From Colwellia echini (GTDB lineage Bacteria; Pseudomonadota; Gammaproteobacteria; Enterobacterales; Alteromonadaceae), in assembly GCF_002843355.2 (NCBI RefSeq), contig NZ_PJAI02000005.1, positions 1 through 64,000 of the forward strand: a stretch of 64,000 nt of DNA. Reading direction: 5' to 3'. The notes below the pieces were generated by a model that was not told where the DNA came from, searched no databases, and worked only from the letters and a program-made list of their open reading frames with translations. Of this stretch, positions 8,241 to 17,563 are shown one piece after another (positions within the stretch are counted from its first letter, which is position 1; every line of letters starts with the position of its first letter). Made by a program: the position numbers and the translations under genes.

Positions 8241-9791
8241 TTGTTTACTATGAAGTTGCTTACTATGAAGTTTAATTTAAAGTCTCATGTAATGATTAAA
8301 TCATTTTACAAAATAATCTCTATAAAAATGTTTAATATCTTCCCGTTAATGATCAGCTTATTGTTAACGCTTGGCATAGCAACGATTACAAGCCCATTGG
8401 CCTACGCCATTGAAAACAATAAAAATAAGCTGCCCGATATTGGAATTTCAGGGTATAGCATTTTATCTATCGATAAAGAGCTACAAATTGGTCAGGCTAT
8501 GATGAGACAATTACGTGGCTCTCAACCTTTAATTAATGACCCAGTGTTAAACGAATACATAAATCACTTAGGTAATTCCTTAGTAAAAAATGCTCAAGGT
8601 GTTAACTATTCGTTTGAATTTTTTCTCATTAATAATAAAGAATTAAATGCTTTTGCCTTTTTTGGTGGCCATGTTGGTATTCATAGCGGTTTGGTGACCA
8701 CGGCTGATACTGAAAGTGAACTAGCCGCGGTTATAGCCCATGAAATATCACATGTTACCCAGCGCCATCTAGCCCGCCGACTTGAGTCGCAAAGCCAATC
8801 ACAAGGCTTAACTATGGCAGCAGTACTGTCGAGTGTATTAATTAGTTTAGTTAACCCTACCGTAGGTATGGCAGCATTAAGTGCCAGTATGGCGTTAAGT
8901 CAACAAGCGAGTATTAACTATACCCGTGGTAATGAAAAAGAAGCCGATAACGTTGGTATTTCATTATTAGCCAACAGTGGTTATGATCCGCAAGCAGCGG
9001 CAAGCTTTTTTGGTAAGATGTCTGAAAAATACCGCTACGCTAGTAAACCACCTGCTATGTTATTAACGCATCCTTTACCTGATTCTCGTATTACAGAAGC
9101 GCGTCAACGTGCCTTAAACTACCCTGCCCGCCCGTTACCTCCTAGCCTTGACTTTGAGTTAACAAAGGCAAGATTACAAGCACGATATGAAGGAGATAAA
9201 CAGTCAAACATCAACTATTTTAAAGGGCTGTTAGCTAAAAAGCGTTACACATCTAAAGAAGCTGCAATGTATGGTTTAGCACTATCTTATTTTGAAAATA
9301 AACAACATGTAGAAGCGCTTGAGTTATTAGAAACGCTATTAAAAAAAGATAAAAACAATTTGTTTTATGTGGATGCTATTACCGATGTGTACATTGCAAA
9401 TAAGCAAATACCAGATGCTCTAGCAATGCTTAAGCAACTCAATATGTTTATGCCTAATAATCAAGTTGTCAGTTTGAACTACGCGAATGCTCTTCTTAGT
9501 GCGAAAGAGTATGATCAAGCAATACAAATATTGAAAGATTATATCTCGATCAATCAAGATAACTATATTGCCTACGATATTTTAACAACTATCTATCGCG
9601 AGAAAAAAGAACTTGGTTTAATGCACATGTATAAAGCCGAAATATATGCCTTGCTAGGCGGCTATTCAAAAGCGGTAGAAGAGTTACAAACAAGTTATCC
9701 TCTACTTGATACTAGACCGTTAATGCAAAAGAGAATTAAAGCCCGAATATTACAATTACAAGAAGATGAGAAACGTTTACAACGTTTATAA
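8241..9791 (+). CDS. bepA: periplasmic M48 metalloprotease/chaperone BepA
   Basis: BepA (YfgC) is a periplasmic zinc protease and chaperone that helps mature LptD and degrades stalled outer-membrane proteins. The zinc motif HEISH is at about residues 169-173, with the third ligand in the following NEKEAD segment. A TPR-like helical domain occupies the C-terminal half (about 300-510). The start is TTG at 8241, supported by AGGAAG five bases upstream, and gives an unusually long 30-residue n-region before the signal peptide (FPLMISLLLTLGIA...SPLAYA). ATG codons at 8250 and 8328 are alternatives. Gene order with the ArsC-like gene matches E. coli bepA-yfgD. Confidence 0.95.
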   Translation: MFTMKLLTMKFNLKSHVMIKSFYKIISIKMFNIFPLMISLLLTLGIATITSPLAYAIENNKNKLPDIGISGYSILSIDKELQIGQAMMRQLRGSQPLINDPVLNEYINHLGNSLVKNAQGVNYSFEFFLINNKELNAFAFFGGHVGIHSGLVTTADTESELAAVIAHEISHVTQRHLARRLESQSQSQGLTMAAVLSSVLISLVNPTVGMAALSASMALSQQASINYTRGNEKEADNVGISLLANSGYDPQAAASFFGKMSEKYRYASKPPAMLLTHPLPDSRITEARQRALNYPARPLPPSLDFELTKARLQARYEGDKQSNINYFKGLLAKKRYTSKEAAMYGLALSYFENKQHVEALELLETLLKKDKNNLFYVDAITDVYIANKQIPDALAMLKQLNMFMPNNQVVSLNYANALLSAKEYDQAIQILKDYISINQDNYIAYDILTTIYREKKELGLMHMYKAEIYALLGGYSKAVEELQTSYPLLDTRPLMQKRIKARILQLQEDEKRLQRL

Positions 9792-9931
9792 TGTTATGTA
9801 GCGCCAATTTATACCGTCATATTAATTAATTGTCCGCTTGGGCTAGCATAACCAGTAAAAACTAAACGCGTTGCAATCAAAACTCAGATAAGCAACTTAT
9901 CTTTACAACTATTTTTAACAAAGGAAATACC

Positions 9932-10282
9932 ATGTTTACTATTTACCACAATCCTCGCTGTTCAAAAAGCCGTCAAACGTTAGCTTTACTTGAAGAAAAA
10001 GCCAGCCAATCTCAACAGCAAATTACTATAGTAGAATATTTAAAAAAACCATTAACTGTTGATGAAATTAAACAATTGTTAGTGCAACTAAATTGTACTC
10101 CCATAGCTATGATGCGCACTAAAGAAACTGAATTTAAAGAACAAAACCTAAAAGGTGCAACTGACGCAGAGCTTATTACGGCTATGGCGAATACCGCAAA
10201 ATTAATAGAACGCCCTATTGTCACCAATGGCAGTAAAGCTATTATTGGTCGACCTCCTGAAAATGTTTTAAGCTTTTTTTAG
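9932..10282 (+). CDS. arsenate reductase-like (ArsC family) protein YfgD
   Basis: A 116-residue glutaredoxin-coupled ArsC-family protein. NPRCSKSRQT holds the active Cys10 and the anion-binding loop. The later Arg residues of the classical arsenate site are also visible (MMRTKE and IERPIVT). It corresponds to E. coli yfgD, next to bepA, whose physiological role is unclear. A genuine arsenate reductase function is possible, but no ars efflux gene is nearby. AAGGAAA precedes the ATG. Confidence 0.88.
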   Translation: MFTIYHNPRCSKSRQTLALLEEKASQSQQQITIVEYLKKPLTVDEIKQLLVQLNCTPIAMMRTKETEFKEQNLKGATDAELITAMANTAKLIERPIVTNGSKAIIGRPPENVLSFF

Positions 10283-10341
10283 CGCTAACCTTTTTAGTAC
10301 TAACCAATACCCTTTTATATTATTGAACAGATAAGCAGGCC

Positions 10342-10746
10342 ATGAATAAACAAAGATTACTCACCAGTACCTACAAAAAAATAGCATTATCAGGTTATTT
10401 TTCATTACTTGTTTTTATGCCGCTGTGGTTAATTGTACTTAGTCCGAGCGCAAGTTTAAGTATAACCACGGCATTAGTAATGTTTTCCTTACCCTTATTA
10501 TTTCCATTAAAAGGGTTATTACAAGGCAACCCTTATACTTATGCTTGGTCAAACTTTATTGTGTTAATCTATTTTATACACGGTTTAACAACACTTTGGG
10601 TGTTACCTGAAGACAGAATTTGGGCAGTATTAGAATTAATATTTGCCAGCGCTATGTTTTTTGGGGCAACCTATTACGCTAAATTTCGTGGCCAAGAGTT
10701 AGGCTTAAGTTTACGAAAGAAAAAAGATGAAGAAGCGAATCAGTAG
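10342..10746 (+). CDS. DUF2069 inner membrane protein
   Basis: A 134-residue membrane protein with four hydrophobic helices (about residues 13-33, 40-57, 70-88, 94-112) and a short charged C-terminus (RKKKDEEANQ). The pattern YTYAWSNFIVLIYFIHGL with WAVLELIFASAMFFGATYYAK fits the DUF2069 family. Its function is unknown, and it commonly sits beside the yfgD/bepA or hda region in Alteromonadales and Vibrionales. Confidence 0.8.
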   Translation: MNKQRLLTSTYKKIALSGYFSLLVFMPLWLIVLSPSASLSITTALVMFSLPLLFPLKGLLQGNPYTYAWSNFIVLIYFIHGLTTLWVLPEDRIWAVLELIFASAMFFGATYYAKFRGQELGLSLRKKKDEEANQ

Positions 10747-10838
10747 TATTAATGTAAGCCATTAAGATTGAAGCAATACGTAAATGATATTGATAAAAGT
10801 TCAGACAGTCATTTCAGACAGTAAAGAAGGAATAATTA

Positions 10839-12914
10839 ATGTGCTTATTGATTTCTGCTAGAAGGTTCCCCTTAACAGGCTACGGCTACCGCTCAATCAG
10901 ACCTTTTTCACTCAGATCTGACTTAATCCGGTCTTGCTTATTCAAGTCCGGATTAATTATGTCTACATCAATGCTACTATTTGCTTGTGATAGTAACCGT
11001 TTCATTGATAATGATAACCTAACACAAGCAAGTATAATACAATTAGATGACACCCAAAATATTAACCAAAGTGTTGATCTTCTTCTTTATTATCCTGATG
11101 ATACAGTCAGTAACATAACCTGGCAACAAACCAGTGGTGAGCCAGTCGCTATTTTAACGAACACCAGTAAAGTTATCTCTTTTACGCCAAGTCAAGCCGG
11201 TGAATATAACTTCAGTGTTACCTTCTCTTTGAATGAAGAACCACTGAAAACGCTAACTAAAGCAATTACCATAAATGATGATGAACATCAGCTGACCGCC
11301 CGGTTATCACATACTGTTTTAAGTGATAATAAAGTATCTTACCGTACACAAATACAGAGTAACATTGATAGTTCCACCATCACTTGGCAACAAATAACAG
11401 GGCCAAAAGTTACCTTAACTACTGATGACAACACTAATAATATAGCTGACGGTACTGGTGATTTAGCGATATTTTTTGATGCACCACAGGTTGATAAAGA
11501 CACCATTATTACCTTTAACGTATCTGCTACCGACGATAATAATATAACTTACCACGATCAAGTAGGCGTATTAGTTGAGCCAGCCGCTGAGATCAAAAGT
11601 AATGCTTATTTTTCTGATCGCAAAGCCACTGTTTTTCCTTATAACACTAACAGTCCCTATGCCCAAAACATTGTCGAATGTGTTTATTCAAATACATTAT
11701 CTAGTTCATGTAGCTTAGCTAAAACACCTTTACTTGCTGCTGAGGTTATAGAACAGAGCTTATCTGTAGCGCCAAGCATAGACGCGATAATGGACAGAGT
11801 TGTAGTGTCTCATCAATGGATGGGTGATAGATTCAGAGACTTTTTAATCAACTATGATACCAACGACGACATTAAATACTTACTTAGAGCAACCACTGCT
11901 ATTGTGATCTCTTATGATATACGCCCTTCTTTTTATTGGGCAGCAACTGGCGCTATCTACTTAGATGCTGAAAACCTATGGTTAACAGCAAATGAACGTG
12001 ACACGATAAACGAGGCTCCAGATTATCGCGCTAATTTTGGCAATGATTTACAGTTTGTTATGCCGTGGCGCTATGTAAAAGACAACGTCTATGCCTACAG
12101 AAGCTATAGTAAATTAAACAGAGTTGATCGCACGGCTAATGATGCGTTATATCGATTAACATCTTTGCTTTATCATGAATTAGCTCACGCTAATGATTTT
12201 TTTCCAAGTAACGAATGGTATATTCATGACAGTGATGAACGAGTTCTTGATGCAGCGGTCAATAGCAATTTTGAATCAGATTTACTTGCGGTAAGTTTTC
12301 CATTGGCAAGTCAAGAAATGCGTAATTTAGGACAAGTCAGTTTTGCCGGTGAGGCGGCGAGCCCTACCCAACAAAACTACTTACCTGCTGATATTGAAGG
12401 CTTCTTTAGTCCTGATAGTGCTTCAGATTTCTATTCTTATTCAAGTTTGCGTGAAGATTACGCCATGTTGTTTGAAGAGTTAATGATGCAGCACAGATTT
12501 GCTGTATTACGTGATCTTGCCATTACTAACCAACCTACTGGTGACACTATTTCAGCCAGCGATTATATAGTTACTTGGGGACAACGTGGGCGAATAGGCG
12601 ATGAAAAACTGAAAGACCGAGCACTTTTTACTTTAGAGAGAGTATTGCCTGAATTAGAAAGTGATACTGTTATAGCGCAGCTAGCAACACCTGTTACCAT
12701 GACTAAAGGTAATAACTGGATTGAAAACTTAGCCATTAGCACAACAGTGGCAAGTAAGGCCAATACAAAGCAAAGCTTATTGCGCAGTAATCATCTAAGT
12801 ACTAATCATGATATTGAGGAAACTGAGTTTACCTCAACGGTCGAGGCTGATTCACAACTAATACAGGTAAACCACGGTACTCGTTATTACCAAAAACCTT
12901 TGCCTGATCATTAA
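10839..12914 (+). CDS. large lipoprotein with Ig-like repeats and HELAH metallopeptidase motif
   Basis: A 691-residue predicted lipoprotein. AAGG nine bases upstream supports ATG 10839, which gives a long Arg-rich n-region, and an ATG at 10959 would start just before the lipobox. The lipobox is LLFACDS (Cys at about 50). Two PKD/Ig-like beta domains follow, both with a WQQ(T/I)(S/T)G motif (about residues 95 and 183). The C-terminal part carries LLYHELAHAND, an HExxH zinc signature, and later EDYAMLFEEL, which could supply a third Glu ligand as in gluzincins. I know no characterised relative. It was probably acquired or is lineage-specific, as it interrupts the bepA-hda neighbourhood. Confidence 0.7.
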   Translation: MCLLISARRFPLTGYGYRSIRPFSLRSDLIRSCLFKSGLIMSTSMLLFACDSNRFIDNDNLTQASIIQLDDTQNINQSVDLLLYYPDDTVSNITWQQTSGEPVAILTNTSKVISFTPSQAGEYNFSVTFSLNEEPLKTLTKAITINDDEHQLTARLSHTVLSDNKVSYRTQIQSNIDSSTITWQQITGPKVTLTTDDNTNNIADGTGDLAIFFDAPQVDKDTIITFNVSATDDNNITYHDQVGVLVEPAAEIKSNAYFSDRKATVFPYNTNSPYAQNIVECVYSNTLSSSCSLAKTPLLAAEVIEQSLSVAPSIDAIMDRVVVSHQWMGDRFRDFLINYDTNDDIKYLLRATTAIVISYDIRPSFYWAATGAIYLDAENLWLTANERDTINEAPDYRANFGNDLQFVMPWRYVKDNVYAYRSYSKLNRVDRTANDALYRLTSLLYHELAHANDFFPSNEWYIHDSDERVLDAAVNSNFESDLLAVSFPLASQEMRNLGQVSFAGEAASPTQQNYLPADIEGFFSPDSASDFYSYSSLREDYAMLFEELMMQHRFAVLRDLAITNQPTGDTISASDYIVTWGQRGRIGDEKLKDRALFTLERVLPELESDTVIAQLATPVTMTKGNNWIENLAISTTVASKANTKQSLLRSNHLSTNHDIEETEFTSTVEADSQLIQVNHGTRYYQKPLPDH

Positions 12915-12954
12915 TAGCTATCTCCATATTAAGCATTAGGCGCTAGGTTTTAGG

Positions 12955-13662
12955 TTAAGGTAGATTAAAAACTTCTTTAATAAAAGGTATCGTAATTTTT
13001 CGCTGCTCTTGGATTGACGCTTTATCTAATACATCTAGTGACTCGATCAAACTGCCCATATCGCGACTTAAACGGTTCAGTAAGAACTTAACCACTTCAT
13101 CAGATATAATAACGCCTCGTTGCGTAGCTCTATGCTGTAATGCTGCTATTTTTTCTACGTCATCAAGGGGTTTTACTTGTTCGGTTAGCCCCCAAGTGAG
13201 CCGTGAAACTAAATCAGGTAAACTAATGCCAAGTTGTTGAACACTTTCATTGGCTGAGATTAGAAAATAATTGTTTTGCTCAAGCACACGATTATATAAA
13301 TCAAATATGGCTTGTTCCCACAACTTATTACCAGCAATTAAATGAATGTCATCAAGGCAAATCAAATCAATTTGCTCTAACCCTTCTAACACGGCTACGG
13401 GTAACTCAGTTAATTCAGCACAAGATAAACAAACCGAAGACTTACCTAACTGTGCCGCATAACTACTACTAGCATGTAATAAGTGTGATTTACCCGCACT
13501 AGGTAAACCAAACAAGTAAAACCCGTGAGGCGTCTCTTGTTTTTGTTCAATAAAAGCTTTTAACTGACTAACAATATTTACGTTAACTTCACTCTTATAG
13601 CTATCAAACGTCTCATCGTCAGGCAATTGTACCTTTAAGGTTAATTGAGCAACCTGTTTCAT
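12955..13662 (-). CDS. hda: DnaA regulatory inactivator Hda
   Basis: Hda binds the DNA sliding clamp and stimulates ATP hydrolysis by DnaA, preventing re-initiation. It is an AAA+ protein of 235 residues. Walker A is GLPSAGKSH, Walker B is LICLDDIHLI, and the box VII/sensor 2 region lies near LVSRLTWGL and RDMGSLIESLD. The N-terminal clamp-binding motif reads QLTLKV, weaker than the QLSLPL of E. coli. The ATG at 13662 overlaps the stop of the upstream DUF2066 gene as ATGA and has GGAAG five bases upstream. It is preferred over the ATG at 13674. Confidence 0.95.
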   Translation of the reverse strand: MKQVAQLTLKVQLPDDETFDSYKSEVNVNIVSQLKAFIEQKQETPHGFYLFGLPSAGKSHLLHASSSYAAQLGKSSVCLSCAELTELPVAVLEGLEQIDLICLDDIHLIAGNKLWEQAIFDLYNRVLEQNNYFLISANESVQQLGISLPDLVSRLTWGLTEQVKPLDDVEKIAALQHRATQRGVIISDEVVKFLLNRLSRDMGSLIESLDVLDKASIQEQRKITIPFIKEVFNLP

Positions 13663-15296
13663 CCTTGCTTCCATGAAAAAACAAGAATATTTGGTGTAAT
13701 AGTTAATGGTATTTTATTTTCGACTTCATCTGCCATTTTATCTACAGTTAATGTATTTAATTGCTCTTCTGCAGAAAGCTCCATTTCATCAGTCAATTCT
13801 ATACTCTCAGTAGCCTCCTCAATACTTGTTTCGGTACTATTATCTAAATTCTCTTCCAAGTCTTGATGAAAATCACCTTGAATGCTCGCCTTCGCATAAG
13901 TTTTTTCCGACGCAAAAGTTTCAGCTACATCACTTTCTTGTTTAACATTATCTTCTTCAACATTAGCATCAGCAACTGGCGCTTCAAAAAGATTAATTAC
14001 ATTTTCAGAATCGCCTAATACAATAACTTTCATGCCTTTGTACATCATTTCATTGTTATTAGTCGTTTCAATCTCTGTAGAGTCTGAAACCATAGTTTCG
14101 TCTTGTTGCTGTGCAAAAGGTTGAGGTTCAGTAAATATAGGCTCAGCTGATAAAGGAGCAACAATAGGCTCTACTACTTCTTCTAATGTTGGTTCGATTT
14201 GTTGAGTTAGTTTATCATTAAGCTTTAATGAAGCGATAAACGATTGTTCAGAGCCAAGTAACTCCAATTGAAAACGACGAACATCACCCTGTGCACTGAT
14301 CAAGGTTACCGCTTTCACTGCCGATAAATTTGCTAAAAAATCAAATAACTGAGTATCGTCTTTTAATGAAGCTACCTTATTAACCTCAATCACAAAGTCA
14401 TTTTCTGTATTGGCAGATAAGGCATACGATTGATAAACTAATTCGGTAATATCTGATAAGCCTTGGTTTATCAGAGTAACAGTATCAACGCCTTGGTATT
14501 GCTGAGTATATAATGCACCTTGAGTATACATTTTCCAATCAAGCGCTTTAGGCGTTACAACCACTTGGTCTTGGCATAATAAACCACAAGAAATATTATT
14601 TTGTGTTTCGGCCATTTTTTTAGCCTCATCACTAACTAACGTAGAATCTGACACTCTCATGACAATTACCATATCGGCAAAGTAACGTGAAGATGCTTGT
14701 TGAATTTGCTCGGGCATGTAACCCCAAAGATCACTTTCCGATATTTGTACACTGTCATCAAAATCCATTAACGGCATAACAATAGGTAAACCACGTTGTT
14801 TAGAAAAATCAGTTACACTTGTTGGAATAATGGCTTCGCTATCATAGGCTATAATAGTTCGACTATCGCCTTGCTCATCTATTAACCACAGCAGCACTTG
14901 CGGACGTAAACTGCCCCATAGTGCTAAGTCGGCTTGTTTAAACAGCGCATTGACTTTTTTCTCGTTAAAACTGACCACCAAACTTAATTGATTATCGACT
15001 CGTTGATAACGATATTGGTTAACATAACTACTGGCTCGGTTTTGTGCTTTAACTAAAACGTTATTCTGCAATATGCTCTCTTTACCGCCAATTTTTAAAA
15101 ATACCCCTTGTAAAGCTGACGATATAGCAAGTTCACGTTGCTCACTTGATTGTGAGTCAACCACTACAGTAACTTGATATAAATCATTTACTTCTAAGGC
15201 AACAGCTTTAACACTCGAAAGTAAAAAGCACAGTAAAAACAACAAAAACGGGAATTTAAACATTCTAAATTTAAACACTCTTAACACTCTAAACAT
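13659..15296 (-). CDS. DUF2066 domain-containing secreted protein
   Basis: A 545-residue protein with a signal peptide (FPFLLFLLCFLLSSVKAVA, ending near residue 34), then the DUF2066 region (about residues 35-370). This family usually lies next to hda and purM in Shewanella and Vibrio relatives; its function is unknown. The C-terminal 170 residues are a long acidic, Glu/Thr/Ser-rich segment of low complexity, longer than the core family needs and probably disordered. ATG codons at 15296 and 15263 are both possible starts. It overlaps hda by 4 bases, which indicates translational coupling. Confidence 0.85.
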   Translation of the reverse strand: MFRVLRVFKFRMFKFPFLLFLLCFLLSSVKAVALEVNDLYQVTVVVDSQSSEQRELAISSALQGVFLKIGGKESILQNNVLVKAQNRASSYVNQYRYQRVDNQLSLVVSFNEKKVNALFKQADLALWGSLRPQVLLWLIDEQGDSRTIIAYDSEAIIPTSVTDFSKQRGLPIVMPLMDFDDSVQISESDLWGYMPEQIQQASSRYFADMVIVMRVSDSTLVSDEAKKMAETQNNISCGLLCQDQVVVTPKALDWKMYTQGALYTQQYQGVDTVTLINQGLSDITELVYQSYALSANTENDFVIEVNKVASLKDDTQLFDFLANLSAVKAVTLISAQGDVRRFQLELLGSEQSFIASLKLNDKLTQQIEPTLEEVVEPIVAPLSAEPIFTEPQPFAQQQDETMVSDSTEIETTNNNEMMYKGMKVIVLGDSENVINLFEAPVADANVEEDNVKQESDVAETFASEKTYAKASIQGDFHQDLEENLDNSTETSIEEATESIELTDEMELSAEEQLNTLTVDKMADEVENKIPLTITPNILVFSWKQG

Positions 15297-15552
15297 AGTA
15301 AGCTAACTTAAAAATCACTTGAAATAGCGCTTTTCAAAAGCACTGTCATTACATGCGCATTATATTATCACAGTATTATCGCAGTGCTCACAATTAACCT
15401 CTGCAATTATCAATAATTTCAATTAATATCGAATCATTTTAAAAACCATTTGATAAAACAAAGACAAGATCGCTTTATCACCTTGAGTATGTTTGGTTCC
15501 ACTGGTAGAATACGGCCCATAAAATACTGTCGGTAAATTCTGAGGTTTCCCC

Positions 15553-16593
15553 GTGAGCGAACAAAAACAGTCGTTAAGCTATAAAGATGCTGGTGTTGAT
15601 ATTGATGCTGGTAATGCCCTTGTTGAAAACATTAAAGGTGCGGTAAAACGTACTACACGCCCAGAGGTAATGGGTGGTTTAGGTGGTTTCGGCTCGGTAT
15701 GTCAATTACCTACAGGTTATAAAGAGCCTGTATTAGTTGCTGGCACCGATGGTGTTGGCACTAAATTACGTTTAGCTATTGATTTAGCTAAGCACGATAC
15801 TGTAGGTATCGACTTAGTTGCTATGTGTGTTAACGATTTAATCGTTCAAGGTGCTGAGCCATTATTCTTCCTTGATTATTATGCAACTGATAAACTTGAT
15901 GTTGCGGTAGCTTCTGCAGTTGTTGAGGGTATTGCTGAAGGTTGTATTTTATCTGGTTGTGCGCTTGTTGGTGGTGAAACTGCTGAAATGCCAGGTATGT
16001 ACCACAAAGGCGATTACGATATTGCTGGTTTTTGTGTAGGTGTTGCTGAAAAATCTCGCTTAATTGATGGTACTAACGTTGCTGCTGGTGATCAACTTAT
16101 CGCACTTGGCGCATCAGGTCCTCATTCAAATGGTTTTTCATTAATTCGTAAAGTATTAGAAGTAAACAATACTGACACTAACGAGTTACTTGACGGTAAG
16201 AAAATTGCTGATCACTTAATGGAGCCAACTAAAATCTACGTTAAATCGGTACTTGAATTGCTTAAAAGTGTTGATGTTCACGCCCTTTCTCATATCACTG
16301 GTGGTGGTTTCTGGGAAAATATTCCACGTGTATTACCTGAAACTGCACAAGCAGTAATAAAAGGTGATAGCTGGGCATGGCCAAGTATCTTCAACTGGTT
16401 ACAAGAAAACGGTAACATTACAACACATGAAATGTACCGAACTTTTAACTGTGGTGTTGGTATGGTTATTGTTGTACCAGCTGATAAAGTTGAACAAAGT
16501 ATTGAAATATTAACAGCGCATGGCGAAAAAGCTTGGCACATTGGCGAAATCGCTGATTTACCAGCAGATGCTGAGCAAGTTGTTTTTGCATAG
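15553..16593 (+). CDS. purM: phosphoribosylformylglycinamidine cyclo-ligase PurM
   Basis: AIR synthetase, step five of purine biosynthesis, converts FGAM to AIR using ATP. The 346-residue length is standard. Family motifs are visible: [39 protein letters not shown] and [16 protein letters not shown]. The start is GTG with GAGG eight bases upstream, and the first residues ([20 protein letters not shown]) align with E. coli PurM. purN follows after 202 bp, but a terminator-like hairpin stands between, so the two may have separate transcripts. Confidence 0.98.
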   Translation: MSEQKQSLSYKDAGVDIDAGNALVENIKGAVKRTTRPEVMGGLGGFGSVCQLPTGYKEPVLVAGTDGVGTKLRLAIDLAKHDTVGIDLVAMCVNDLIVQGAEPLFFLDYYATDKLDVAVASAVVEGIAEGCILSGCALVGGETAEMPGMYHKGDYDIAGFCVGVAEKSRLIDGTNVAAGDQLIALGASGPHSNGFSLIRKVLEVNNTDTNELLDGKKIADHLMEPTKIYVKSVLELLKSVDVHALSHITGGGFWENIPRVLPETAQAVIKGDSWAWPSIFNWLQENGNITTHEMYRTFNCGVGMVIVVPADKVEQSIEILTAHGEKAWHIGEIADLPADAEQVVFA

Positions 16594-16620
16594 TCATTAA
16601 TTGCTAGTTAACTATTTATT

Positions 16621-16648
16621 AAAAGGGCTATAAAAGCCCTTTTATTTT
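16621..16648 (+). terminator. terminator or attenuating hairpin between purM and purN
   Basis: AAAAGGGCT pairs with AGCCCTTTT around a 5-base loop and is followed by T-rich sequence. The 100 bp after it hold AT-rich near-repeats of AATTTAAAACG and probably the purN promoter. Confidence 0.8.
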
Positions 16649-16795
16649 ATCTCCAATTTAGGGCTGTTGAGCTTTTAGGGTTGAATTTACTTAATTTAAA
16701 ACGGATTTAATTTAAAACGTTTTTAAGTTAAAACTGTTTAAATTTAACCAAAGAGCAGCAGTTCCTAATAATACCTTTAAACACAAGGAAAACTC

Positions 16796-17437
16796 ATGTC
16801 GAGTAGAATAGTTGTATTAATCTCTGGCAGCGGTACTAATTTACAAGCAATAATAGATGCCTGTGATGATAAAAATTATCCTGGCGAAGTAGTCGGTGTA
16901 CTTTCTAATAAAGAGGATGCTTACGGATTAACGCGTGCTAAAGATGCGAATATAGCCACAGTATCACTTTCTCATAAAGCGTTTACAACTCGTGAAGATT
17001 ACGACCAAGCATTAATTGCTAAAATTGATGCTTTTGATGCAGATCTTATTGTCTTAGCCGGTTTTATGCGTATTTTAACACCTGCTTTTGTACAACACTT
17101 TCAAGGTAAATTGATCAATATACATCCTTCTTTGCTGCCTAAATACCAAGGTTTAAATACACATCAACGTGCAATTGACGCTGGCGAGACTGAGCATGGC
17201 GTTAGTGTGCATTTTGTTACCGAAGAGTTGGATGGTGGTCCAGTCATTTTACAAGCTAAAGTTCCAGTTTTTGATGGTGATACGGTAGATGACTTATCTG
17301 CTAGAGTACACGAGCAAGAGCACCGCATTTATCCACTTGTGGTTAAATGGTTTGCTGAAAAACGATTAACCATGCAAGGTGACAATGCCGTATTAGACGG
17401 TAACGTTTTAGCGGTATCTGGTTACGCTAACGATTAA
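16796..17437 (+). CDS. purN: phosphoribosylglycinamide formyltransferase PurN
   Basis: GAR transformylase transfers the formyl group of 10-formyltetrahydrofolate to GAR in purine synthesis. The 213-residue enzyme shows the nucleotide loop SGSGTNLQA, the folate/catalytic stretch INIHPSLLPKYQGLNTH (catalytic Asn and His) and EELDGGPVI (catalytic Asp). AAGGAAA precedes the ATG. The organism probably also depends on purM upstream for the adjacent pathway steps. A hairpin follows the stop. Confidence 0.97.
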   Translation: MSSRIVVLISGSGTNLQAIIDACDDKNYPGEVVGVLSNKEDAYGLTRAKDANIATVSLSHKAFTTREDYDQALIAKIDAFDADLIVLAGFMRILTPAFVQHFQGKLINIHPSLLPKYQGLNTHQRAIDAGETEHGVSVHFVTEELDGGPVILQAKVPVFDGDTVDDLSARVHEQEHRIYPLVVKWFAEKRLTMQGDNAVLDGNVLAVSGYAND

Positions 17438-17445
17438 ACAAGATT

Positions 17446-17473
17446 GAGGTGTTATCTTAACCCATAACACCTC
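17446..17473 (+). terminator. hairpin after purN
   Basis: GAGGTGTTAT pairs with ATAACACCTC around an 8-base loop. There is no strong T tract, so termination strength is uncertain. Confidence 0.55.
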
Positions 17474-17563
17474 AGCTACCGAAATATCAGCTGCATAATA
17501 CCTACAAAAAACTGTTTTAAATACTAACTTGCTACCTTACAACCACTTTCCACGTCCCCTTAT

